Positions 37,546 to 46,519 are shown, counted from the stretch's first letter. The stretch: DNA of 64,000 nucleotides from Nocardia bhagyanarayanae (GCF_006716565.1 NZ_VFPG01000001.1:620001-684000), one strand, 5' to 3'. Program-made: numbers and translations. Notes: generated by a model from the letters alone, not told the origin.

Positions 37546-38034
37546 CTACGGTCCTTCCGGCGCGAGGACCTCGGGCTGACCGACACCGGGCTTGCTTTGA
37601 GCGGGGTCGATGGGGGTCAGCTGTTCAGGAAGACGGGCCAAGATCTTGTTCACACGCGCCGCGAAGTCGGCATCGGCGTCCACGTAGCGCTGGCGGATCT
37701 CGCGGTGGAGCGTTTGGATGTCCTCGACGATTCTGAAGTGATCTTCAAGTATCGCGTGGATACTGTTGTCGGAGCCTTTGCCTTTGGTGCGAAACCGGTC
37801 GACCAGGGTTTGCGCTGAGGTGAGAATCGCGTTGTCGGCGCCGATCCCCCACTGTGCCTTGTCGATTTCCGAAATCGCTTGCGCCTCGTGCTGCATCGCG
37901 CGAATCGCCAGTTTGAATCGCTCACAGTCGCGGTCTATGTAGACGAAGTCTTCCGGTTCCATCCGCAATCCGAGGCGGCCTTCTCTGGCATCCGTGATCA
38001 AGTTGGCGATTGGCCGCGTCTCGTTCTCGCTCAT
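37546..38034 (-). CDS. Small helical ESX-partner-like protein with YxxxD motif
   Basis: 162-aa, mostly helical protein of no named family recognised. It contains Trp62-Gly in KAQWGIGAD, a WXG-like helical turn. A later helix carries Tyr117-x-x-x-Asp121 (RYVDADADF), the form of the general type VII export signal YxxxD/E. The C-terminus is a Pro-rich tail. Immediately followed by the WXG-containing gene. The simplest reading is a partner of that protein in a secreted heterodimer (inference). Confidence 0.6.
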   Translation of the reverse strand: MSENETRPIANLITDAREGRLGLRMEPEDFVYIDRDCERFKLAIRAMQHEAQAISEIDKAQWGIGADNAILTSAQTLVDRFRTKGKGSDNSIHAILEDHFRIVEDIQTLHREIRQRYVDADADFAARVNKILARLPEQLTPIDPAQSKPGVGQPEVLAPEGP

Positions 38035-38074
38035 TGGTTTTCCCTCCCACAGAACACGGGCTGCCGCCGTTTGC

Positions 38075-38668
38075 TCAGGCGCCCGCCGGTAGCGTGGGCA
38101 CGACCTTCTCCGCCAAGGTCATGCCCAGCTGACACGTATCGATATGTCCGGTGTCTCGATTCGAGGCCGGGTTGTCGAGGTGGAACTCGAGCGTGCCGCC
38201 TTTGATCTCCACGTTGATACTGCATACCTCCGCGGCCCGGGTATCGCTTCGTCGAGCCGAGATCGCCGGACGACCGGCGATCGTGACTTCCCGGACGTCG
38301 TTGAAGTAGTGCTCGCGAACGTACGGAATGGTGAGATTCGATGACTGGATCGCGACGGAGTAGCCGCTGCCACCGGCGACCCAACGGCAGCCTCGCCACT
38401 TGGTGCCGTCCGGGCCATCCGCGTTCGCCTTGTTGTCCGCGAAGGCTTTCACCAACCGCTCCGACTTCAAAACGCTCTCCGGCACATCCGTACACGGGTT
38501 GTAACTCTTCGGCACATCCACCGCCAACCCCGACGCCGTCGTCGCGCTGGTAGCCGCGGAACTCGGCCGCGCCTCCCCCTCGGTAGACCCCCCGCACCCC
38601 GCCAGTCCAACCCCCGCGGCGAGCACCCCCACCATCAGCACGGCCTTGTCCATCGCCCGCATGCTCAC
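38075..38668 (-). CDS. DUF3558 lipoprotein
   Basis: 197-aa lipoprotein. A lipobox VGLAGC sets lipidated Cys25. The mature protein begins with a Ser/Thr/Ala linker, then YNPCTDVPESVL and WRGCRW, which with two later Cys are the DUF3558 pattern. GTG at 38668 has GGAGGGG at good spacing; ATG at 38662 and 38653 are alternatives. DUF3558 proteins are common in Nocardia near EspG-type genes (from memory). It heads the four-gene ESX-associated cluster, 40 bp before the next gene, and may act on the outer face of the membrane. Confidence 0.8.
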   Translation of the reverse strand: MSMRAMDKAVLMVGVLAAGVGLAGCGGSTEGEARPSSAATSATTASGLAVDVPKSYNPCTDVPESVLKSERLVKAFADNKANADGPDGTKWRGCRWVAGGSGYSVAIQSSNLTIPYVREHYFNDVREVTIAGRPAISARRSDTRAAEVCSINVEIKGGTLEFHLDNPASNRDTGHIDTCQLGMTLAEKVVPTLPAGA

Positions 38669-38863
38669 CCTGCTTCCCCTCCGCGCGTAGGTCTTCCGGC
38701 GACTATAACCAACGCCCACACCGCGAGTCGGTCCGACGACAGCGGCTCGAAGCGCAGGCGACGGCCACCCACGTCGGAGAAGCGACGGCGCCGAACAATG
38801 CCCACACTCTCTTCGACGCACCGAAACGCGTTCCGGTTCCACCGAATCGCGCCGGATACGACT

Positions 38864-38893
38864 GTGGCCCGCACTCCGGGGAGTACGGGCCAC
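38864..38893 (-). terminator. Terminator hairpin after the FKBP gene
   Basis: Inverted repeat GTGGCCCG (38864-38871) / CGGGCCAC (38886-38893) continuing inward with ACTCC/GGAGT after one mismatch. It lies 11 bp beyond the FKBP stop codon. No U-tract follows, as is usual for high-GC hosts. Confidence 0.65.
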
Positions 38894-38904
38894 GATCTCG
38901 TCGC

Positions 38905-39267
38905 TTACGACAAGACGTCGATCAGGTCGATCACGAAGACCAGGGCCTTGCCGGAAAGGTGGTGACCCGCACCGGCCGGGCCGTAGGCGAGCTCCGGCGG
39001 GATGGTGAGCTGGCGGCGGCCGCCGACCTTCATGCCGGGGATGCCGTCCTGCCAGCCCTGGATCAGGCCGCGCAGCGGGAAGACGATGGTCTCCCCGCGC
39101 TTCCACGACGAGTCGAACTCCTCGCCGCTGTCGAATTCGACTCCGACGTAGTGCACCTCGACGGTGCCGCCGGGCACGGCTTCCTTGCCCTCGCCGACGG
39201 TGATGTCCTTGATCACGAGCTCGGTGGGCGCGGGGCCCGCTTGGAATTCGACAACCGGCTTGGTCAT
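38905..39267 (-). CDS. FKBP-type peptidyl-prolyl cis-trans isomerase
   Basis: 120-aa single-domain FKBP, expected to speed proline isomerisation during folding. VEVHYVGVEFDSGEEFDSSW and VFPLRGLIQGWQDGIPGMKVGG are the conserved active-site segments, and LTIPPELAYG closes the pocket. No signal peptide, so probably cytoplasmic. It follows gltA by 33 bp on the same strand and is probably co-transcribed with it. Confidence 0.92.
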   Translation of the reverse strand: MTKPVVEFQAGPAPTELVIKDITVGEGKEAVPGGTVEVHYVGVEFDSGEEFDSSWKRGETIVFPLRGLIQGWQDGIPGMKVGGRRQLTIPPELAYGPAGAGHHLSGKALVFVIDLIDVLS

Positions 39268-39300
39268 TCGGCTATCCCCTTCGATAGGTGGGTTGGATTG

Positions 39301-40602
39301 TCAGCGGTTGGTGATCTCGCGGTAGTCGCGCGCGCCGTATCCGGTGTAGATCTGGCGCGGACGACCGATTTTCAGCGGCTCGCTGTGCATTTCGCGCCAG
39401 TGCGCGATCCATCCGGGCAGCCGGCCCATCGCGAACAGCACGGTGAACATGCGGGTCGGGAAGCCCATGGCCTTGTAGATGACGCCGGTGTAGAAGTCGA
39501 CGTTCGGGTACAGCTGACGCGAGATGAAGTAGTCGTCGGTGAGCGCGGCCTCTTCGAGCGCCTGGGCGATGTCGAAGAGCTCGTCGTCGCCGCCGAGCTT
39601 GCGCAGGATCGCGTCGGCGTGCTTCTTGGCGATGGAGGCGCGCGGGTCGTAGTTGCGGTAGACGCGGTGCCCGAAGCCCATGAGCTTCACGCCGTCTTCC
39701 TTGGCCTTGACCTTGCGGATGAACTCCTTGACATCGCCGCCCTGGGCCTTGATGTCGTCGAGCATCTCCAGCACGGCCTGGTTGGCGCCGCCGTGCAGCG
39801 GGCCCCACAGCGCGTTGATGCCGCCGGACACCGAGGTGAACAGGTTGGCGTCCGAGGAACCGACCAGGCGCACCGTGGAGGTGGAACAGTTCTGCTCGTG
39901 GTCGGCGTGCAGGATCAGCAGCATGTCCAGCGCGGCGGCCACTTCGGGGTCGACCTCGTAGGGCTCGGCCGGGAAGCCGAAGGTCATCCGCAGGAAGTTC
40001 TCCACCAGGCTCAGCGAGTTGTCCGGGTAGAGGAACGGCTGGCCGACGGACTTCTTGTACGAGTAGGCCGCGATGGTCGGCAGCTTGGCGAGCAGGCGGA
40101 TGGTGGACAGCTCGACCTGCTCGGGGTCGCGCGGGTCCAGCGAGTCCTGGTAGTAGGCCGACAGCGCGTTCACCGCGGAGGAGAGCACCGGCATCGGGTG
40201 CGCGTTGCGCGGGAAGCCGTCGAAGAACCGCTTCAGATCCTCGTGCAGCAGCGTGTGGCGGCGGATCCGGTCGGTGAACTCGTCGAGCTGGGCCTGGGTC
40301 GGCAGCTCGCCGTAGATGAGCAGGTAGCTGACCTCGATGAAGGTCGAGGACGCGGCCAGCTGGTCGATCGGGTAGCCGCGGTAGCGCAGGATGCCCGCTT
40401 CGCCATCGATGTAGGTGATCGCCGACTTGGTCGGGGCGGTGTTCATGAAACCGGGGTCGTATGTGACGTACCCGGTGCTGGCCAGCATTTTGCCGAGGTC
40501 GACACCGTCGTTGCCTTCGGAGGCTTCGGTGATCGTCATGGCGTATTCGCCACCCGGGTAGCTCAGCACCGGTTTGGCGTCGTTGATGTCGTTCTCGGGC
40601 AC
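39301..40602 (-). CDS. gltA: Citrate synthase (GltA)
   Basis: 433-aa hexameric-type citrate synthase condensing acetyl-CoA with oxaloacetate. The N-terminal beta domain begins LSYPGGEYAMTI. Catalytic residues are His in GPLHGGANQAV, His in MGFGHRVYRNYDPRA and Asp in NVDFYTG. A second citrate synthase gene (citA) lies 2.4 kb away with a changed acidic residue. The FKBP gene follows downstream. Confidence 0.93.
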   Translation of the reverse strand: MPENDINDAKPVLSYPGGEYAMTITEASEGNDGVDLGKMLASTGYVTYDPGFMNTAPTKSAITYIDGEAGILRYRGYPIDQLAASSTFIEVSYLLIYGELPTQAQLDEFTDRIRRHTLLHEDLKRFFDGFPRNAHPMPVLSSAVNALSAYYQDSLDPRDPEQVELSTIRLLAKLPTIAAYSYKKSVGQPFLYPDNSLSLVENFLRMTFGFPAEPYEVDPEVAAALDMLLILHADHEQNCSTSTVRLVGSSDANLFTSVSGGINALWGPLHGGANQAVLEMLDDIKAQGGDVKEFIRKVKAKEDGVKLMGFGHRVYRNYDPRASIAKKHADAILRKLGGDDELFDIAQALEEAALTDDYFISRQLYPNVDFYTGVIYKAMGFPTRMFTVLFAMGRLPGWIAHWREMHSEPLKIGRPRQIYTGYGARDYREITNR

Positions 40603-40759
40603 GGAAGGATCCCTCTCAGGCTAGGACCGTCGGCATCGAAGTGCGGTCGGCACGGCGGTGCGATTACCTAGACGCTAGTCGCTGTCCACGCGGCCCGGCC
40701 ACGAGGGTGCCCACCGGACGACCTCACAAACGCCGTGTCGTCACGTGAGGTTTCGGCGG

Positions 40760-42043
40760 TCAGGCGGGCAGCGATTCGGTGTGCGCGCGAGCGACCCGGT
40801 AGCGAACGAAAGCCGGGAAGGCCAAGGCGGCCAGCACGACCCCGATCACCACGAGCACTCCGCCGCCCGCCGCGGCGACAGCGGTACCCAGGCTCGCCGC
40901 GGCAAAACCGTGGGCAACATCACCGATCCGCGGGCCGCCCGCGACCACCACGATGAACACGCCTTGCAGCCTGCCGCGCATCTCGTCGGTGGCGACCGTC
41001 AGCAACATCGTGGTGCGCAGCGCGGCGGAGACCATGTCGACCGCGCCGCCGAAGGCCAGGAACGCCACCGCGATCCACAGCCAGACCCCGAGCCCGAACA
41101 GGTGACCGGCCAAGCCGACCGCGAGTCCGAAGCCGACCATCGCGACGCCCCACAGCGCGATGCAGACGACGACGGCCAGCCCTTGGCGGCGGATGCGCGG
41201 AATCCAGCCGGAGAACACGCCGCCGAGCACGGCGCCCGCCGACATGGCCGCGAACAGCAGGCCGAGCGCCACGCCGCCGCTGGCCGGGTCGGCGAAGGTC
41301 TCGTGCGCGATCTGCGGGAACAGCGCGCGCGGCATGCCGAACACCATGGCGATGACGTCGACGAGGAACGACGCGAGCAGGATGCGCTGGGTGGCCAGGT
41401 AGGTGAAACCGTCCAGGACCGTGCGGAATCCGGCCCGGCGCGCGTCGCCGGTCGGCGGGAACGCGGGCAGCCGCCAGACCGCCCACAGCGTGACGAGCAG
41501 TGCGATGGCGTCGACGAGATACAGCGTGGACAGCCCGATCAGCGGGATGAGCGCGCCGGCGAGCACCGGTCCCGCGATGGCGCCGACCTGCTGCACGGTC
41601 ATGCTCAGCGAACTGGCGGCGGCGAGTTGTTCGGGCGGCAGGATGCGGGAGATGGCCGCGCTGCGGGTCGGCTGGTTCACCGCGAAGAACGCCTGCTGCA
41701 ACGCGAACAGGATCAGCACCACCCAGACGTTGTCCAGCCCGGCCGCGGCCTGCGCCCAGAACAACACGGCGGTGACGCCGGTGCCCGCGGTGGTGATCAC
41801 CATGAGCTTGCGCCGGTCCATGACGTCGGCGAGCGCGCCGCCCCACAGCCCGAACACGATCAGCGGTATCAGGCCGAAAAGCCCGGCGAGGCCCACGTAT
41901 CCGGAACTGCCGGTGATCTGGAAGATCTGCTGCGGCACCGCGACCACCGAGAGCTGGGCCCCGACGACGGTGACGATGTTGGTCGTCCACAACCTGCGGT
42001 AGTCGGGGTTGCGCAGCGGGGTGGTATCGGCGAGCAGCTTCAC
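40760..42043 (-). CDS. MFS exporter (EntS-like)
   Basis: 427-aa major facilitator with about 12 hydrophobic helices. GGALADVMDRRKLM is the loop 2-3 MFS motif. The N-terminal LLADTTPLRNPDYRRLW and AVNQPTRSAAISRILP are typical of EntS-like exporters of siderophores and small molecules. The substrate is unknown. It lies 67 bp downstream of pdxH on the same strand. Confidence 0.83.
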   Translation of the reverse strand: MKLLADTTPLRNPDYRRLWTTNIVTVVGAQLSVVAVPQQIFQITGSSGYVGLAGLFGLIPLIVFGLWGGALADVMDRRKLMVITTAGTGVTAVLFWAQAAAGLDNVWVVLILFALQQAFFAVNQPTRSAAISRILPPEQLAAASSLSMTVQQVGAIAGPVLAGALIPLIGLSTLYLVDAIALLVTLWAVWRLPAFPPTGDARRAGFRTVLDGFTYLATQRILLASFLVDVIAMVFGMPRALFPQIAHETFADPASGGVALGLLFAAMSAGAVLGGVFSGWIPRIRRQGLAVVVCIALWGVAMVGFGLAVGLAGHLFGLGVWLWIAVAFLAFGGAVDMVSAALRTTMLLTVATDEMRGRLQGVFIVVVAGGPRIGDVAHGFAAASLGTAVAAAGGGVLVVIGVVLAALAFPAFVRYRVARAHTESLPA

Positions 42044-42110
42044 CGGCCGGAGATTAGCGAGTTCCCGGTCCGCGAGACGACGCGAGATTCATCACATGAT
42101 TTATCCGTTG

Positions 42111-42866
42111 TCAGGGTTGCAGCCGGTCGACGCGCATGCGTCCCTCGGCGACCCGCACCCGGATCCGGTTGTGCAGCCGACCCCTTCGGCCCTGCCAGAA
42201 CTCCACCTCGTCGGGACGCAACAGATAGCCGCCCCAGTGCGGCGGCACCGGGATCTCGTCCACGTCGGCGAAGCGCGCGGTGGTCTCGGCCAGCGCGCGA
42301 TCCAGCTCGGCGCGCGAACCGATCGGGCGGGACTGCTGCGAGGCCCAAGCGCCGAGCTGGGAGTCGCGCGGACGCGAGCGCCAGTACACCTCGGTCTGCT
42401 CGATGGAGGACTTCTCGACCGGCCCGCGCACGTGCACCTGCCTGCCGAGCGCGGGCCACAGGAACGTCGCCGCGGCGAACGGGACCGCGGCCAGTTGCGC
42501 GCCCTTGGCGGAGTCGTAATTCGTGTAAAACGTCACACCCTCGGGTGAGAGTCCTTTACACAGCACCGTTCTGGCGACCGGCCGCGGCGTGCCGTCGACC
42601 AGCGACACCGTGGCGAGGACCATCGCGTTGGGTTCGGCGATGCCGACCGCGGTGGCCTGCTCGATCCAGTGCCGGAGCAGCGGCTCCCAGCCCCCGGCCA
42701 GCCACGTTTCGTCCAGGTCGATGTCCTCGCCGGAGCCGAACGGCGCGCCGCCGTACTCCACCCGCATCGCGGACAGATCGGTGTTCGCCGGGAGCTCGAT
42801 CGCGTCCCCGCTCGCGTGCGGCGGGAACAGGGCGGGATCCGACGCTGAATTGTCCAGGTCACGCAT
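42111..42866 (-). CDS. pdxH: Pyridoxamine 5'-phosphate oxidase (PdxH)
   Basis: 251-aa FMN enzyme oxidising pyridoxamine- or pyridoxine-phosphate to [27 protein letters not shown] and [13 protein letters not shown] are FMN/substrate segments, [19 protein letters not shown] the central signature, [19 protein letters not shown] the C-terminal one. The N-terminal 25 residues are less conserved. A TAACGT box 7 nt before the ATG suggests a leaderless transcript. PLP supplied here would serve SerC and the decarboxylase in this window (general link only). Confidence 0.92.
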   Translation of the reverse strand: MRDLDNSASDPALFPPHASGDAIELPANTDLSAMRVEYGGAPFGSGEDIDLDETWLAGGWEPLLRHWIEQATAVGIAEPNAMVLATVSLVDGTPRPVARTVLCKGLSPEGVTFYTNYDSAKGAQLAAVPFAAATFLWPALGRQVHVRGPVEKSSIEQTEVYWRSRPRDSQLGAWASQQSRPIGSRAELDRALAETTARFADVDEIPVPPHWGGYLLRPDEVEFWQGRRGRLHNRIRVRVAEGRMRVDRLQP

Positions 42867-42944
42867 GGGCCAGACGTTACTCCGCGGTAGCAGGGAGCTA
42901 AGGTTTTGGTGATCGGCATGTGCTCGGCGGAGCTATACCCCTCA

Positions 42945-42978
42945 GCAGGTTGTTTCGAGCGACCTGCGAGCAGTCGCT
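42945..42978 (+). promoter_or_regulatory. Two mutually exclusive hairpins in the citA leader
   Basis: GCAGGT (42945-42950) can pair with ACCTGC (42962-42967), or AGCGAC (42958-42963) with GTCGCT (42973-42978); the two stems share bases 42962-42963 so cannot both form fully. They lie 46 bp before the citA ATG. Stems are only 6 bp, so regulation by this switch is a weak guess. Confidence 0.3.
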
Positions 42979-43023
42979 GGCGACGAGAACTCATGCGACC
43001 CGAAGTGCAAGGAGAGTCACAAC

Positions 43024-44172
43024 ATGACTACCAGCCCCGCTGTTCCCGGTGGCCAGGCCACCGTACCGAGCGATTTCGTCAGCGGCCTCGAGGGCGTGGT
43101 GGCCTTCACCACCGATATCGCCGAACCGGACAAGGACGGCGGCGCGCTGCGCTACCGCGGCGTCGACATCGAGGACCTGGTCGCGGGCCGGGTGACCTTC
43201 GGTGACGTGTGGGCGCTGCTGGTCGACGGTGAGTTCGGCCGCGGTCTGCCGCCCGCCGAGCCGTTCCCGCTGCCGGTGCACACCGGCGACGTGCGCGTCG
43301 ACGTGCAGGCCGGTCTCGCCATGCTCGCGCCGATCTGGGGCTACCAGCCGCTGCTCGACATCGACGACCAGGAAGCCCGCGAGAACCTGGCCCGCGCCTC
43401 GGTGATGGCGCTGTCCTACGTCGCGCAGTCGGCTCGCGGCATCTACCAGCCCGCGGTGCCGCAGAAGAAGATCGACGAGTGCACCACGGTCACCGAGCGC
43501 TTCATGACCCGCTGGAAGGGCGACCCGGACCCGCGGCACACCGAGGCCATCGACGCCTACTGGGTCTCCGCCGCCGAGCACGGCATGAACGCCTCCACCT
43601 TCACCGCGCGCGTCATCGCGTCCACCGGCGCGGACGTGGCGGCCTCGCTCTCCGGCGCGATCGGCGCGATGTCCGGGCCGCTGCACGGCGGCGCACCGGC
43701 CCGCGTGCTGCCGATGATCGAAGAGGTCGAGAAGACGGGCGACGCCCGCGCGCTGGTCAAGGGCATCCTGGACCGCAAGGAGAAGCTGATGGGCTTCGGC
43801 CACCGGGTGTACCGGGCCGAGGACCCGCGCGCCCGCGTGCTGCGCGCCACCGCCAAGCGCCTGGACGCGCCGCGTTACGAGGTGGCGGCCGCGCTGGAGC
43901 AGGCCGCGCTCGCCGAGCTGCGTGAGCGTCGTCCCGACCGCGCCATCGAGACCAACGTGGAGTTCTGGGCCGCGGTGATCCTCGACTTCGCCGAGGTCCC
44001 CGCGCACATGATGCCCGCCATGTTCACCTGCGGCCGGACCGCGGGCTGGTGCGCGCACATCCTGGAGCAGAAGCAGCTCGGCAAGCTGGTGCGCCCGGCC
44101 GCGATCTACACCGGCCCCGCCGCGCGCAAGCCGGAAGAGGTCGCGGGCTGGTCCGCCATCGCCCACCTCTGA
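43024..44172 (+). CDS. citA: Citrate synthase 2 (CitA-type)
   Basis: 382-aa short citrate synthase like mycobacterial CitA. His of GPLHGGAPARV and His of MGFGHRVYRAEDPRA are present. The third catalytic residue, Asp in GltA (NVDFYTG), is Glu here (TNVEFWAAVILDF), as recalled for mycobacterial CitA. It may make citrate or methylcitrate with altered kinetics. AAGGAGAG lies at good distance before the ATG. Confidence 0.88.
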   Translation: MTTSPAVPGGQATVPSDFVSGLEGVVAFTTDIAEPDKDGGALRYRGVDIEDLVAGRVTFGDVWALLVDGEFGRGLPPAEPFPLPVHTGDVRVDVQAGLAMLAPIWGYQPLLDIDDQEARENLARASVMALSYVAQSARGIYQPAVPQKKIDECTTVTERFMTRWKGDPDPRHTEAIDAYWVSAAEHGMNASTFTARVIASTGADVAASLSGAIGAMSGPLHGGAPARVLPMIEEVEKTGDARALVKGILDRKEKLMGFGHRVYRAEDPRARVLRATAKRLDAPRYEVAAALEQAALAELRERRPDRAIETNVEFWAAVILDFAEVPAHMMPAMFTCGRTAGWCAHILEQKQLGKLVRPAAIYTGPAARKPEEVAGWSAIAHL

Positions 44173-44262
44173 GCACCGAACACGTTCGCGAGCCGGACGC
44201 CACGGCGGGTTTCCTTGCCCGCCAAGGCTTCCGGCTCGCGCCGTATCCGGCAACGCTGGGGT

Positions 44263-45711
44263 CTAACGGGCGCCGATCGGCTTGCCGAAGAACGACGCCA
44301 CGGTCTCACCGAAGACCGAGGCCAGGAAGGGCAGCTCCCCCGGCGTGGCGAGCATGGTCGGCATGTCGGTGGTGGCGCAGCCGGACGGCGCGGGCACGCC
44401 GTTCAGCCGATCACGCAGCCACAGCAGCGCCGCCGGTCCGCCGGTGACTTCGGCGATGACGTGTTCGCTTGCGTGGTCGCGGGTGTACTGCACCCGCGCA
44501 TCCGGGTCCTGGCAGTAGGTGTTCACCAGCTGGTCGGTGGAGCCGAGCGGCAGGATCTCGTCCCACGCCGAATGCCAGATGAACATCGGCATGTCCGGGA
44601 CGGTCTTGCCGAGCCTGGTGTCCTCGAGCATCGCCTGGACCACGGGATCGTGCAACGGATCTCCCTGCGTCCGCAGCAGGCCCTTCATGTTCAGGAACGG
44701 GAACAGCGCCGACTGGTACTGCACGCACAGCGGGGCCTTCAGGGTCATCAGCGCGCGACCGAGCGGGTCGATGGTGCGATCGAGGAACGCCGCGAAGTCG
44801 GGGTACTCCCGCGCGAGGCCCATCACCGCCGCGAAGACCAGTCCGGAGGTCGCCTGGTTGTTCGCCATGTTCAGCGTCGCCCCGAGATCGGCGCCGACGC
44901 CGCCCTGCGCCGACGCGACGATGTTCAGTTCGGGCGCGTAGGTCTTGTGCAACTCGGCGGCGTGGCCGGTCGGCATCGACCCGCCGGAGTAGCCGTACAT
45001 CCCCACCGGGGCGTCCGGTCCGACGCCGAGCGGCTCGAAGGCCGTCGCGGCTCGAATGCCGTCCAGGGTGATCCGGCCACCGAGCGGTCCCGCGGCATAC
45101 GCCGAGTTCGGTCCCTGGTGGTCGGGAATCACGACAGCCCAGCCCTGCTGCAACGCGGCCTGCGCGAAGATGAACTCGCCCGGCGCGACGATCTGGCCGA
45201 CGAGCGGCGCGACCGAAAGGTGCTGCAAGGCGTACGACGGGGTGCAATAGCCCGCCGTCGAGTCCTCGGCGATCTGCACCGAAAGCAGCTTGCGCGGCTC
45301 CGGCGCGACGCCGCGCGGCTTGATCAGGGTGGCGACCGCCGAAATCGGCTGGTCGCGACTGTCGTTGGAGCGGTAGGACACCTGCCAGGCGTCGACGTTC
45401 AGCGGGATCAGACCGAAATTGGCGACGTTGACCTGGCGTGCCGCGATCACCTCGCCCGGCGCGGTGGCGGCGAGCACCTCCGGTGGTCGGTTATAGAACC
45501 CGGGATCCAATTCGGGCGGCAGCGGCAGCGCCCGCGCGGCCTCGATCGGCGGAGCCGCCGGCGCGCCGGGCTCGGCTCCCGCCTGCGCGCCGACCCCGGT
45601 GACCACCGCGGCGATCGTCAACACCGCTCCGGTGCGCATCGACACCGCCCCGGCGTTCCTCAACACAGTGCGGAACCGGCGCGTCCAGCGCGGTCCGGTA
45701 ATGGTCCTCAT
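44263..45711 (-). CDS. Secretory lipase (LIP family), TetR-linked
   Basis: 482-aa secreted lipase. The hydrophobic signal segment lies at about 28-46 after an Arg-rich N-region, with cleavage near AGA. Nucleophile Ser is in GMYGYSGGSMP; the acid is in SAWDEILPLG and a His in HASEHVIAE. CTPSY and the late Cys match the disulfide pattern of the family. It is a paralogue of the 12867-14111 lipase. ATG at 45711 is used; Met codons 24 nt upstream and 23 codons downstream are alternatives. A perfect palindrome lies 26 bp upstream and a TetR gene precedes it, so repression by TetR is likely. Confidence 0.84.
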   Translation of the reverse strand: MRTITGPRWTRRFRTVLRNAGAVSMRTGAVLTIAAVVTGVGAQAGAEPGAPAAPPIEAARALPLPPELDPGFYNRPPEVLAATAPGEVIAARQVNVANFGLIPLNVDAWQVSYRSNDSRDQPISAVATLIKPRGVAPEPRKLLSVQIAEDSTAGYCTPSYALQHLSVAPLVGQIVAPGEFIFAQAALQQGWAVVIPDHQGPNSAYAAGPLGGRITLDGIRAATAFEPLGVGPDAPVGMYGYSGGSMPTGHAAELHKTYAPELNIVASAQGGVGADLGATLNMANNQATSGLVFAAVMGLAREYPDFAAFLDRTIDPLGRALMTLKAPLCVQYQSALFPFLNMKGLLRTQGDPLHDPVVQAMLEDTRLGKTVPDMPMFIWHSAWDEILPLGSTDQLVNTYCQDPDARVQYTRDHASEHVIAEVTGGPAALLWLRDRLNGVPAPSGCATTDMPTMLATPGELPFLASVFGETVASFFGKPIGAR

Positions 45712-45736
45712 CGACCCACATCCTTCGACATCCACG

Positions 45737-45758
45737 ATTGAGACTCCCGCGTCTCAAT
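45737..45758. promoter_or_regulatory. Perfect palindrome, candidate TetR operator for the lipase gene
   Basis: ATTGAGAC-N6-GTCTCAAT, 8-bp arms without mismatch. It lies between a predicted promoter (-10 CATAGT at 45768-45773, -35 TTGCGA at 45792-45797, 18-bp spacer, reverse strand) and the lipase start, the place where a bound repressor would block transcription. A terminator role is less likely because the stem is AT-containing and sits in a leader. Confidence 0.62.
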
Positions 45759-45767
45759 GTGGGCCAC

Positions 45768-45797
45768 ACTATGGCACGGATGTGGTGTCGGTCGCAA
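45768..45797 (-). promoter_or_regulatory. Predicted promoter of the TetR-linked lipase
   Basis: Reverse strand -35 TTGCGA (45797-45792) and -10 CATAGT (45773-45768) with an 18-bp spacer, beginning just after the TetR stop codon. Transcription would start close to the palindrome at 45737-45758. Confidence 0.45.
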
Positions 45798-46439
45798 TCA
45801 GTTCGCCGGATCGCCCGGCAGAGCGAGTGCCACGAGAAGAGTGGTGAGCACCTCGACCAGGACGTCCACCGGCGGACGCGGATCATCCAGGCTCCACTGG
45901 TGCACAAGGCCGTTGACCGCGCCGATGAAGGCCGCCATCGCGACCCGCCAACCCCCCGGCGGCGTCCGCACCCCCGGCAGCGCCGAGGCAGCCGTCTCCA
46001 CGACGGCGCCCCACCGATCCCTGACCTCGAGGCGGTGCCGCTCCACCGCCTCGCTGACACCGACGATTTCCACGAAGGCGACCTTCGCCTTGCGGATGTC
46101 GCCCACGATGGCCTCGGTGTACGCGCGGATCGCGACGTCCATCAGACCGCGCGCCTCGACCGCGCCTGCCGCGGTGAGCGCCTGCGCGACGGCGTCACGC
46201 GCCTGCTCCTGGATCCGGTCGTATACCTCGACCAGCAGCTCTTCCCGGCCGGAGTACTGCTCGTAGAACTGCCGCCGCGACAGGCCCGCCGCGGCGCAGA
46301 TGTCGGTGATCGAGCTGTGCGCGTACGTCTTCTCCGCGAAGACGGTGAGCGCCGCCTCGAAGAACAACGCCCTGCGCTCGACCTGCCGCTCCGCGACCGA
46401 CTGCCCGGAGTAACTGTGTCTGGACCGCGCCGCACTCAC
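45798..46439 (-). CDS. TetR-family regulator
   Basis: 213-aa regulator. The N-terminal DNA-binding domain has ALTVFAEKTYAHSSITDICAAAGLSRRQFYEQYSGREEL. The C-terminal ligand domain (about 70-213) ends in hydrophobic helices for dimerisation (AFIGAVNGLVHQWSLDD). GTG at 46439 begins just before the DNA-binding domain; a longer frame starts at 46472. The lipase gene lies 86 bp downstream on the same strand with a palindromic site between them, so this gene probably represses it in response to a lipid-like ligand (inference). Confidence 0.85.
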   Translation of the reverse strand: MSAARSRHSYSGQSVAERQVERRALFFEAALTVFAEKTYAHSSITDICAAAGLSRRQFYEQYSGREELLVEVYDRIQEQARDAVAQALTAAGAVEARGLMDVAIRAYTEAIVGDIRKAKVAFVEIVGVSEAVERHRLEVRDRWGAVVETAASALPGVRTPPGGWRVAMAAFIGAVNGLVHQWSLDDPRPPVDVLVEVLTTLLVALALPGDPAN

Positions 46440-46519
46440 ACCGGCGACCCTAGTGCGGGCCGCGCGGCGCACAGCGTCTCAGCCAGCCGTTTCGTGGCAC
46501 GCCGGTGCGCTCGACCGCA

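Noticed and set aside
40745..42901. 718-codon forward frame opposite the MFS exporter and pdxH
   Set aside because: Antisense to two well-recognised genes; His/Arg/Asp-rich shadow translation.
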